A stretch of 64,000 bases of DNA from Halictus rubicundus. Its lineage: Eukaryota > Arthropoda > Insecta > Hymenoptera > Halictidae. Each line of letters opens with the position of its first letter. The first letter of the stretch is position 1. Positions 29,301-41,300 of the stretch are shown in pieces. A program made the position numbers and the translations under genes. The stretch lies in contig NC_135161.1 of NCBI RefSeq assembly GCF_050948215.1, positions 2,514,830 through 2,578,829 of the forward strand, written 5' to 3'. The notes beneath the pieces were generated by a model, which searched no databases, had not been told where the DNA came from, and worked only from the letters and a program-made list of their open reading frames with translations.

Positions 29301-32300
29301 ATCAGCTGAGTAAATTGTTTCATTCGCTATAGATTTATAATTCACAAACCAATCCCTATGTTTACATATATGGTGAGTCGCACCACTATCTATCAACCAA
29401 GAATCATCTAATTGAACATTATTTAGTTCTAATAAAAACATATCTTTCCGCTTATATTGCTTGTCATTAGACGTACCCTGTTTCCACTTTGTCATTGCAC
29501 CTTGTGTCCTTGTTTTACAATACTGTGCAAGGTGTCCCTGTTTACCGCATTTGAAGCATTTCCTTTCATCCTTTCTAAGTTCTTTCGGTTGATGATACGC
29601 CTCCCTGTTTTGATGAGACGCTTCTCTGGTTTGACGAGACGCTACTCTGGTTTGATGGTGCGCTTCTTTTCTTTCTTCGAGGTTGCTGATCTCCTGTCGT
29701 ACTCGTTCAGCAATATCCCTTTTATTTCTGACGACTTAAACTTTTCATCATCAAGGTTCGCCAATGCCATGATGATTCCTTCGTATGTATCTGGCAATTC
29801 ACATAGCATTGCATATGCTAAATCGTCGTCTCTTGTGATCATGTACAGTGAGACTGTCGCTGCGTGTCTTTATTCTTCCCAGATACGACATCATTGTTTT
29901 ATCATGCTCAAGCTTTATTGAAACCATTTGTTTCTTGAGCTGTAGTATTCTGGGCCTTGACTTTGGTTCGAATACCTTCGTTAGTGCATCCCAGGCTTCA
30001 GATGCTTTTGTGCAGTCCATAATGTGTATTTGGTGTTCCGGCTCAACACTTAGTGCCATCGTGGCCAATGCTTTATCTTCTTTACGTCTAAAGCTTGCCT
30101 TTGCTTCGTTGTTCTCGATTGGTTCAACAGCTTCACCGTTCACGTGTTGCCATAATTCACGTTGTACTAGAGCCATTTTCATATTAAATTTCCATGATGG
30201 GTAATTGTTGCTGTTTAATTTGTCTATCCGATCAGTTTGCATTGAATTAGCCATCTTTTCTTTATTTATTGAAACACGTGGTTATTCGCACATAACCTCA
30301 CTTTCATATACACTTTTCTTTCTTTCTTGCGTGTCCTTTTTATCTTCACTTCCGTTCACGTAAGGGAACCGTTCCTGGGCCCATAACCTTGTTGGGTTAT
30401 TGAATATACAGTGACCCAAACAATTGATCAAATGTTTATTTTTGTTTCAATTTTATATTTAATTGAACACATGTTAATAAGATATGTAACAAAATATTTT
30501 ATTATAATACATACATAGTTTTCGTAGTTCGTATAATACAGAATCAACTTAAATATATTACACTTTTAAAACAAAATTAAATGAAATTAACAAATTATGT
30601 AATGATCAAATTTTTGAGTTTGAAAAAATGAAATATTAGTACTTCGTATACCCTCCTTTCGCTTTCAGTACGGCTTCTCTATGCGTCTTGGCATACTATC
30701 TACTAAACTTTTACACTGTTCAGCCTTAATATTTTCCCAAGCGGTTTTAACTTCTGACCATAATTCAATAATACTTCTTGAATTGTGATCGAAGTTGGCA
30801 ACTGTTCTTTTTAGTAAACCCCATAGGTGTTCTATTGGGTTCAGATCGGGAGACTGTGGGGGCCAGTCTAAAACAGTAAAACCATGAGCTGTTAACCATT
30901 CTTTGGTGATATTTGCCTTGTGTTTAGGGTCGTTATCGTGCTGAAAAATGACTTTTTCTGCGTTCTTATTCCATTTTGCCAAACTTCCAATTAAACTTTT
31001 CTGCAGGATGTGTGGGAAAAATAACTATCAAGTCTTCACTTATTAATAAACAACCTTTAATATTTTTGTTCTAAATAATCTTTGGTCTCGCATTCACGCC
31101 TTGTAACAATCTGCCATATACCAAAAAACTCATCTTGTACAAGTTCGGTTTCACACACAATACTTTCCTCACTCACCAGAGTCCGCCACCTTCAGACTGC
31201 CAAATACAAATGTATTATACACACTCTCCAACACGCCTCCTTACATTTGTATTTAAAGGAAAAATATAAACTAGTTTACAATGTTCATCATATTTCTAAA
31301 TTTACCAAACTTTGATACGTCAAGAGCTTTAGTTAAGATATCAGCCATATTATTCTCCGTTTCTACTTTCACAATATCTATTAATTTTTTCATATACCCA
31401 TCATTAACAAAATGGTAATGCACCTCGATGTGCTTAGAATTTTTTGTAAAATTTCCCTTTTTTTGCTATAAGTAGAGCACCTACATTATCTTCATATATC
31501 GGAGTCGGTTTCTTTAGGCTTATTTTTAAAGGTTTTCAATATTTCCTTAATTGCGTTAATTTCTGTTACTGCTTCAGATAACGCCACGTACTCTGCAAAT
31601 GTGGAAGATTTAGTTACAATATTCTGTTTCTTAGATCTCCAATATATTACGTTTCCAAATAAACGAATAATAAACCCGGTTGTAGATTTTCTATCGACCA
31701 CATCACCAGCCCAGTCTGCATCTACAAAGCTATCAATTATTTCTGCATTGGGTTTATTACTATATTTTAATTTCAAATTCTTTGTTTGATATAAATATTT
31801 TAGTACCCTTAACGCATATTTGTAGTGAGTTTCATCATAACTCATCTGAAATCTACTCAGATAGTTAACACTAAATGAGATATCTGGTCGAGTCCCCGAG
31901 CTAATGTATAACAATGCTCCTATCAAGTTTCGGTATGCAATATCGGAATTTATTACATTCGCTGGTATTAATTTTAATTTAGCTTCCATGGGTGTATTGT
32001 AAAGCTTAGAATATTCTATTCTATATTTCCTAGCCAGTGATTCTATATAATTTTTCTGACTCAAACTTAATATACTCTTATTTTCTATAGTCTCACGATG
32101 AACTTCTATTCCAATATAATTACTAATTGCACCTAGATCCTTCATTCTGAATCTCTCGGATAGTTTTGTTTTAACATTATTTATCATTTGTCTGTTTCTA
32201 CTACACACTAACAAATCATCTACATAGATCAAGATGAATATAGCTTCCTTCCCTTCAAATTTAAAATACAGACAATAATCACACTTACTCTTACAAAAAC

Positions 32301-35300
32301 CTAAGTCTGTTATAAAATTATCAAAACACTCATACCATAAACGCGGACTTTCCTTTAGACCGTACAGAGCTTTACATAATCTAAGTACCTTACCGTCACC
32401 CATTCTAAAACCTGCTGGTTGTCTGACATATACCTCTGACGTCACTCTTCCGTTCAAAAACGCTGTCTCCACGTCCATTTGGTCTATTCCTAAATTTTCT
32501 TTACAACAATAAGCTAGTAACACCTTGAGAGTCTGCATCTTTACCACCGGGGAATAAGTATCGTTCACTTCTTCTTTCTGTTGAAATCCCCTAACAACTA
32601 ACCGTGCTTTGTAAATGTTATTCGGTTTCTTCGTATATATCCATTTAACATCCAGGATGTCCTTATTCGGTGTCTCCACTAGTTTCCAAGTTCCATTTTC
32701 TTTTATGCTTTCCATCTCTTTCTTCATTGCTGCTTTCCAGTTATCTGCTTCGTTACATGACATCGCCTCCTCAAATGTACTCGGTACATTTGCATTACAA
32801 TAATTTGCATAAATATACTCTTCGTTGTATCTAGCTGGCAGTTTGCGTGTTCTTGTGGATCTTCTCACTTCAGGTTCTTCCCTCTCACTTTCTACTTGAT
32901 CATCTTCCTTTATTTCAGGGTTTTCATCTTCTTTGATTTCAGTGTCTTCTAATCTATTGGTATCACTTTCTTCCTCCTCATCCTCATTCTCATTAAAACA
33001 GATATATTTTACGTCCTCCTCTTTGATGTCAACGTGTCGAGCTACCATCACTCGATTGTTTATTAGGACTCTATATCCCACATCTGTGTAACCCAATAAA
33101 ACACCTCTTTTTGCCTTTTTATCCCATTTGGATATTCTTTTTTCCTCTGGTATTCGCACATATACTTTACTTCCATATATCCTCAGATTTTTTACATCGG
33201 GTCTCTTCCTGAAAACAATTCATATGGCGTTTTTCTCTCTTCAGTATTTGCTAACGACCTGTTCTTCAGATATGCTGCTGTTTTTATACATTCCGGCCAA
33301 AAACTTCTGTTAACCTTTGCTTCTGCCAATAGACACCTGGCCATATCCATTATTGTTCGATTGAACCTTTCTGCTACTCCATTTAATTCATGCACATATG
33401 GTGGACATGCATTTATCTGAATTCCCTTGCTTCTTGTGAACTGATAAATTCTAGAGTTTAGATATTCTTTTCCATTGTCACATCTAATTTTCTTAACTTT
33501 CTTCCCTGTTATATTTTCTACTTCATTTATATATTCACAGAGACAATCATAAACTTCTTCTTTAGACCTAATACAGTATACTTTAGACAATCTGCTATAG
33601 TCATCGATAACAGACATAAAATATTTCTCACCTCTACTGCCAACTGTTCTGTGGGGACCATTGACATCTGTATGGATGATCTCTAAAACTTCCTTTGCTC
33701 GAGCCCTGTTGTTCTTGAAAGGCACATTGTGCATCTTGTTTTCAATACAGAGAGCACATTTGTAATACTCTCTTTCTATTTCCTTGGGTATACCATCCAA
33801 CAATTCTTCTTTGCACAGGGTGTCCAAATAATGAAAATTAATGTGTCCCAGAATGCGATGCCATTTTTCTTTTAAACTGATTTTGCGTTCCACATCGTTA
33901 GTAGTTACATTCGCACATATTCCACTCTCCTCAGTATTAATATAACTTCTCATTTTTAGTAAATTGCCTACCTTATTAGCTATAGCAATCACTTCATTGT
34001 ACTTGTTGTATATTCGCGTACAATTTCCTACTGACACAATTTTATTATTGTCTGTTATCTTGGTGTAACTAATTAAATTCACTTCCATGTCTTCAACATA
34101 AAAAACATTTTTCAACATCACTTCTGATTTCCCTGGAATGTTTTGAAATAATGCTCTAATATCACCAACTTTTGTCGCTAACAACTTGCGACCATCTCCT
34201 ACTTTGACACATACTGGTTTCTTTAATGTTACGCTCTTGTGAAATATCTTGTCACTATTAACAATGTGGTTAGTACACCCGCTGTCCAATAACCACACTA
34301 TTTCACCTTCGTTTAGTTGCGTATTAATGTCCATTTTTGATTCTGATATCATTGCACTGAAACAATTTCCTTCTTTGGTTTCCCTATCGGACCCATTTCT
34401 ATTCCATCGTATCCCTTGATGATAATTAGCTCTATTTCCATACTGACGCCCTCTACTAGTTTGAAATCTACCTCTACCACGAGGATACTGTCCACCTCTT
34501 TGATATTCGCTATTCATGTTTCCTAGTCGACATTGACTTTTTACATGTCCAATTCTACCACAGTTATAACATTTTATAGGATATTTTCTTTCTGTTGACG
34601 CTGACCCTATAGCAGCAAATGCATGTGTTTTTGAAGGTACTTCTTCAATCGTTTCCCCTTCAATATTTCCTTCCATTGTCTTTATCTTTATTTTTCCTTT
34701 TAAATACTCCACCGTTCTTTCAACTTCAGATAGTACATCAACCAAATCTCCTATATAACTATATGATCTCGGTAGGGCTTTGATCATATAATTTAATTTC
34801 TCTTGTTCTGACACTTTTGCACCAGACGCCTTCAGATCGTTCACTGCTTTTTCAAACGCATCGAAAAAGGTCGTAACATCCCTATAATTCTGAAGCTTTA
34901 TATTCTCCAGGCTACTTCTACATATAATTTGCAGTGCTGTCGATTCTTTTAGGTACATCTTATCAAACTTTTTAATAATTTCATAAGCTGTATCCAACTC
35001 ACTGATATATTCCAGTTGTCTATTTGTTATTGCACTATAGATATAGTTAACTGCCTTTATGTCCATTTCTTGCCATTCCTCTTGCCCATCCAGTTGTGTT
35101 CTCTCTCGCGATACAGCACATTTGCATTTCTTAAATTCCAAGAACTTCAGCATTCGTCTCTTCCAATTGCAATATTCAGATCCATCAAATATGGGTATTT
35201 TAATATCTTCGTTCTTCATCATTTTTCCTTTGTTCTCTTTCCACGTGCTTGAATTTTCTTTTTCAGTTCTTTTCTCTTTACCTCTTTCCGGATTACTGAA

Positions 35301-38300
35301 CATATAAACCACGGACTGCTACCATGTGGGAAAAATAACTATCAAGTCTTCACTTATTAATAAACAACCTTTAATATTTTTGTTCTAAATAATCTTTGGT
35401 CTCGCATTCACGCCTTGTAACAATCTGCCATATACCAAAAAACTCATCTTGTACAAGTTCGGTTTCACACACAATACTTTCCTCACTCACCAAAGTCCGC
35501 CACCTTCAGACCGCCAAATACAAATGTATTATACACACTCTCCAACAGGATGAATGTGTATGATGTTGCAGTCATTCGACCTACAATTTTTTCAACGCAT
35601 CCGATGCCCTCACTGGTCATACAACCCCAAACCATGATATGGCCTCCTCCAAATTTCAGTGTTGGATGAACGTGATGCGACCGTACTTATTCTTTATTTC
35701 CTCGCCATGTCCATTCGCGTCCATCGCACCCAAAACGATTAATTTTCGTCTCGTCTGATCATATTACTCGTGCCCAATCGAGATCTGTATAATTTTTATA
35801 TTTCTCGGCAAACTGCAGTCGAAGCTTCTTGTGCCGCTTTGTAAGAAGAGGTTTCTTTATTTTTGCACGTCCTCTTAAATTCACTTCTCGCAGTGCATTA
35901 CGCACTGTTTCAGCGCTTACGTTAATATTATGGTGTCTGACTAAATTTTTTTGCATCTGTACAGCATTATCAACGCTACCATTACGGATTTATCGTATGA
36001 TTAATCGCTTTGTGGTAGTGGATAACTTTGATTTTCGTCCTGCTTTATTTTTTAGTATGTTTTCTTTTGAAGTTTTACGTACTGAAGACACAGTACCAAC
36101 AGAGCACAGTACCTTCTTAGAAATCTCGCGATGAGAAAGCCCAGATATTAATAGTTTTTTAATTTCTGATATTTTACTTGCCTTTATTGGTCTCATTATG
36201 AAATATGACTAAAAATATTTTTTGTATTAATTATTTCATCACAAACGTATTCTCGAATGTTTAAATATAACGTTATGAATCACCAGTAATTATATTTGTG
36301 CTACGGAATGCCAAAAATATAAGAATTTTTCACAATTGAACTTAACACAAATAATTGATCAAATAATGTACAGAATATACAAATTCGTAATACACGTCCG
36401 CTTTGTACGATTACAGGGCTTAAAATGTCGTGAAGTATCGACGCAATGTTTACATTTTTCGTATATATATCAACAGTCTTAACCAAGATTCTGAGAAAGG
36501 TGTACTGTGACTTCTTTTCGTTTTGTTCGAACATTTGATCAATTGTTTGAGTCACTGTATATAACGGTTTATTAATAATAATACGTGATACAAAAGTAAT
36601 ACATGTTCAGGCACGCGACAACGCACGAGAGGCACACAATTGTTCTGGTGGAGAGCGACGCGACGCTCATGCGCACATTCCTACTCGCACGCACTCTTCT
36701 GCGCATGCTCACCGGCGCACGATACGGGATGTGTGACAAACTTCCATCAGTCGCTATATCCAATAAATATACATTTATCAGATCTCGGATCAAATTTGCC
36801 ACTGTTTGTACGAGCTCTCATAGTATATCCAACTAGACCAAACTCCTTGAAATGCATCGTATATGGCAACTTTATTATACCATAATTCGAATGGTATTTT
36901 TCCATTTAAACTTGCAGGGCATCGGTTTCTAATGTAGTTAGCCGTAGCAATCGCTTCCGCCCAAAATGTTGGAGGTTGGTTGGATTGCATTAGCAGGCAT
37001 CTACCCATCTCTACCAATGTCCTATTCTTCCTTTCACTTACGCCGTTCTGCTGTGGGCAATATGGCGTCGTGATTCTTCGTTGGATACCATTCCTTCTTA
37101 AATATTCGTTAAATTCATTATTGAGATATTCTCTTCCGTTGTCACTCTGTAAATACTTGATTCTTTTGCCTGTTAAATTTTCGGCCTTTGCCTTGAAATC
37201 CTTAAATTTTTGAAATACTTCGCTTTTATGCCTTGTGAAGAAAACCTCAGTACATCTCGAATAATCATCGGTAAACGTCAAGAAATATTTTGATTTTCCT
37301 AGAGATTCGACTCTCATTGGACACACACGTCAGAGTGAATAATTTCCAATAATTTGGTCGAACTGCTAGATTTCTTAGGAAAAGGTATATTGGTTAGCTT
37401 ACCTCTCTTTCTAGTTCCTCAGATTCGGTATTATTCCTCGGTATTATTCTAATACATCTTTTGAGTTTAAGTGTCCCAGTTTCTGATGCCATATTTCCAT
37501 ATCGCTACATTGGTTGCGAATCTGATGTACCTCTTCCTTATTATTACTTATTACATAGTATAGATCACCAATCCGCTGCGCCTCCAGCATCACGTGTCCA
37601 TTTTGATTTAGTATTAATGCCTTGTCTTTTTGAAATAGTACCCCTAAATTTTTATTTGTTATCATTCCTACTGATAGCAGGTTCATACTCAACTGCGGTG
37701 CACATAAAACATCATCAAGATTAGCATTGTTAATACCACCATGTCTGTGCGTTATCTTTATCTGAACCATTCATCTGGCGGTTACACCGACCGAATCTTC
37801 GTTAGCTAACTTTAGATTCTCTGATTTGCAGCCAAGTATATTTGTTAAGTGATCTGGATTATTGCACAAATGGCTTGTACTTCCACTATCCAGACACCAC
37901 CACGAGTCTCTTCTGCTACTTACATTGTTAGCCATCGTTAACATAGCTATGTCATTATTGTGTCTGATTCGCATAAACTTATTTTTGGTTCTGCATTCAA
38001 ATGATTTGTGGCCCATCTTATTGCACTTATAGCATTTGGGTTTATTTTGGCTATAATGACTAGAGGTATTTTGATTACTGTGGTACGATGGTTTTGGCTT
38101 ACCTTGATACCCTGCTTGTTGATTTCTTACTGTCTTACTGGTAATTGCATTTGCATTAGGTACTTCAGAACTCGAAGGATTTTCCTTACGTGCATCACCC
38201 TCTTCAATTATTTTACTCTTCAGCATGTCTGGTGCTGGAAGCTGGTCTCTTTATTCAATCGCACATCTAAAGTTGTCATAAATTTTTGGCAGGCTATACA

Positions 38301-41300
38301 GCAATATTATAGCCAGTAAATCATCGTTAATCTGAGTATCCAAATCATCCAGCTTGTCGACTATGTCGAAAAATTGCCGTAAATGTAGCCTCACATCACC
38401 ATTTTCGTCCATTTTTGTCGTTATTAATTGTTTTAACAACATGGCCTTCATAGCAGGTCCTCTTGATTGATAAATTTCTTTAATTCTATCCCAGGTTTGG
38501 CGCGACGTTTCACAATTCTTCACCAGATTTACATGCGAAGCAGCAATGGCCAATTCTATCTCTGTCCTCGCATCTTCATCTTTCTCTATCCATTCCTGAA
38601 TAGCGTTATTTTCGGCACCTGGTTCTGGTTTAACTATGGATCCGTCTACGTATTTCCATAGCTTTTTCTTTCTGAGAATAGCTCTCATATGTATGACCCA
38701 CGATTTATAATTATCTCTCGCTAAACGTTCAATTCTACACTCTGCACCACGAGAGAACCGTACCGTTTCGCGCAGGTCGACTCGTCGCGGAAGGCGCTTT
38801 TTTTTCGTGGGAAAATGTCTTTACGCATACCCCGGCCCCCTGGGGGGAGCCGGGGTTATGTGGGACTACCCTTGGGGAAAATCCCCAGAGGCTACCCACT
38901 AAAAACCCACGCCCACCTATGCTAAAGGGGAGGTGCCTGGATCACGCGAGTACTCAACAGGACACCTCCCAGCTAGCATCACACCCCGGGGAAGGGGTTA
39001 GCCTCCCCCATTGCCTACGCTATAAGACCCCGTGCGGAGGGACCCGCCCGGTGTCCCCATCCCTGGAGCCTTCGGATTGGGCTTCCCGAGCCCCAGCTCG
39101 GTCCACCCACAGCTCCCGGAGTCTTCCGAACCAGCCCGGGTCGCGGAAGGCGCTGCGAACCTCCTAACTCCCACTCCACCATCCACTCCCCATTGTGACT
39201 TTCATATACGCGGTGTTCCTTAATGAAACGGATTAGCATGGAAGTATAGGGTATAGGAAATCGTGACCATTTGCATATATAATGAAATATAAATTTAATC
39301 TAATTAAATATTTGAAATTTTATTTGATTGCAAACATAATACATAATCTGTACATTATGTACAGATATTATTATTTACATTCACATATATTTACTATTTA
39401 CAAAAGACTAGACTATTTACAAAAAAACTTACAACTATTTACAGACTATTTACAACAAGAAACTTATATATGACTCACACCGATGTCCGAGTCATCAGAC
39501 GAGTTCGACCACTCGGGGCTTCCCTCTAACACCGAATCAGTTACGTGATCGAGTTCATAGAGCCTCCTTTCCTCCTTCAGCGTGTGGGAGATGAAATTTT
39601 GCCAATTTTGGGGGGACACATTTTCTACGGCTGCATCTACAAATTGGCGGACATCTGCCAATTTGTAAGATGTATTTCGCGCCTTTATAAAATCTTTCAT
39701 TTGTGCCCATGCCAGCTCTATGGGATTAAATTCGCAGTGGTAAGGGGGAAGGCGTAGGGCGGTACGTCCATTCTCTTTTGCAAACTCGTCAACGATATAA
39801 TTGTTACTCGGTTCTTTATGCTTTTGAACAAGTTCCATTAACCGAATCTTGACGTACCGTGGATTCACCGTTTTCCCCTTACCCTCCAGGTACGCGACGA
39901 TATCGCCCCTTTTCCAGCTCAATGTAGGATATTTCTCCTTCTTGATGTTTTTTTTTCGCCTCGAAGCAAAGGAGGGCCCCTGGTACAAACCCGTCTGCTG
40001 ACCCGATGTGAGTAATAATAAGTCTTCCCTTTTCCCGAGGGAGCAGGTATGCTCGTCGTCAATCCCCTTTCTTCCGCGTTCCTCCGGCAGGTAACGCTGG
40101 TGTCCACCCACAGCCTGGCCTTGCAATCACCGGCGTTTACCCACGTCTCGTCCAAGTAATATATTGCTCGCCCTTCCGAACGGAAATCTTGGACTCGTTC
40201 GATGTACCTACAAAGTAGTAAAAATTTTTAATCTTTTAAAATTAAAAAAATTTTTTTTTTAATTTTTGTAAGAAACGAGGATAGAAACTGAGTTTTCGGG
40301 AAAAAACATTTTTGAATGTAGATTGTTACTTACCGTTGCCGCCAGGAGATAATATGGGGTTGGTCAATAAGGGCGGTGTTGCGTTTCCTGACTATAAATT
40401 TAAATTCCATTCGATGTAAGAGTCGATTCAGAGACGTTTCACTGAACGATGGCAGATTCTCATCGTTATTTATGGCGGCCAATATTTTCTTCAAATTTGG
40501 AATTTCCCTATTCAGCCAGAATTCGTGGATTTTTCTGCGTATTGTCACTATATCGGCTTCAGATGTCTTTTCGAGAATATTCAATCGCCGCTTTTTTTGG
40601 TTTGGCGATGTAACTTTCCCTGTAGCTTTATACTCCGCCAGGGTTTTGCATATGGTCTCCCGTCCAATTCCCGTCTTCTCCGCAAGCTTCAGAACCAGCG
40701 GCTTATATTTAATTTCCGGGTTTTCCTCTTTCATCGTTTTAAATAGATTTATGATCATCAGCTTTTGAGCGGATCGGACAAACTAGAAACAGAGAAAAGT
40801 TTACGAGAGTACATTACAAAAACTATGATTTTTGAAAAAAGAAACAAGCTTACAGTAGAGAAATGCATGATAAATAATTATGTATAATGTAAGCTTACCT
40901 TTCCTCTCGGATTTTTCTTCATTGGAGATTTAAGTGATGGTCCAGAAACTTGATCTTCCATTTCAAAAACACTGCTATTTAAAAATGCTACTCAACACTG
41001 TATGAACACCCGGTATGGCTACGAATGGCGTCACTTCAGTGCCACTGCGCGCATGCGCTGTGCATTGGGAAGGCACCAAGCAGGGCGAAGATGCGCAGCG
41101 ACGGACGAAAATCGGTTCTCTCGCGGTACGGTTCTCTCGTGGTGCAGAGTGTATACTCACTGGAAGCCATCCCGCCAATTCACAACGTGCATGTGGATAT
41201 TCTAACCTCAAACTTGAAATCAGTAACTGTTCTATTAAAGTTTTCGTAGTTATGGGCCCATAACCTGTTACGGTTTGGGATGTAGGCCAATTGAATTCAC

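Larger units (their letters stand above)
31011..35547 (-). mobile_element. Copia element 2, complete with both LTRs and target duplication
   Basis: Full-length Ty1/copia element of 4,537 bp on the minus strand. LTRs of 223 bp at 31011-31233 and 35325-35547 start tgtggg and end caaca; I count two differences between them. The flanking 5-bp duplication is ggatg at 31006-31010 and 35548-35552. The primer-binding site next to the 5' LTR reads tggtagcagtccgtgg on the minus strand; a purine stretch aaggagg precedes the 3' LTR. It is the youngest layer of the nest by position (inside Tc1, inside Copia 1, inside Copia 3). Confidence 0.95.
30665..36196 (-). pseudogene. Tc1 transposase, interrupted by Copia 2
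   Basis: The N-terminal part (35990-36196) starts MRPIKASKISEIKKLL with helix-turn-helix sequence (GLSHREISKK) and a GRKSKLS linker. The middle part (35560-35956) holds INVSAETVRNAL and the first catalytic Asp in SDETKINRFG, with the Trp before it changed to a stop (TGA). The C-terminal part (30665-30982) holds FQHDNDPKHKA and WPPQSPDLNPIEHLWG. Copia 2 sits between the middle and C-terminal parts. The reading frame is continuous across that junction if one copy of the 5-bp duplication is removed. Confidence 0.87.
30407..36559 (-). mobile_element. Tc1-type transposon, split by Copia 2
   Basis: TIRs begin tacagtgac(c/t)caaacaa and continue through ttgatcaaatg; left at 30407, right ending at 36559. 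TA duplicates flank both ends (30405-30406 and 36560-36561). Without the Copia 2 insertion and its 5-bp duplication the element is about 1.6 kb, the usual Tc1 size. It sits inside the LTR of Copia 1. Confidence 0.9.
38738..41151 (-). mobile_element. TA-targeting DNA transposon with 28-bp TIRs and an intron-containing transposase
   Basis: The perfect 28-bp TIR starts cactctgcaccacgagagaa at 38738 and is mirrored at 41124-41151. TA duplicates flank it at 38736-38737 and 41152-41153. The host gag frame of Copia 3 is continuous if the element and one TA are removed, which confirms the ends. It carries one transposase gene on the minus strand and a 341-bp retroelement fragment near its left end. 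Total 2.4 kb, about 2.06 kb without that fragment. Superfamily: IS630/Tc1/mariner-like, from the TA target and the transposase C-terminus. Confidence 0.88.

Noticed and set aside
38919..39239. Several overlapping ORFs in both strands at the GC-rich block
   Set aside because: They are by-products of the GC-rich retroelement fragment, which has a target duplication and A-tail but no coding signature.
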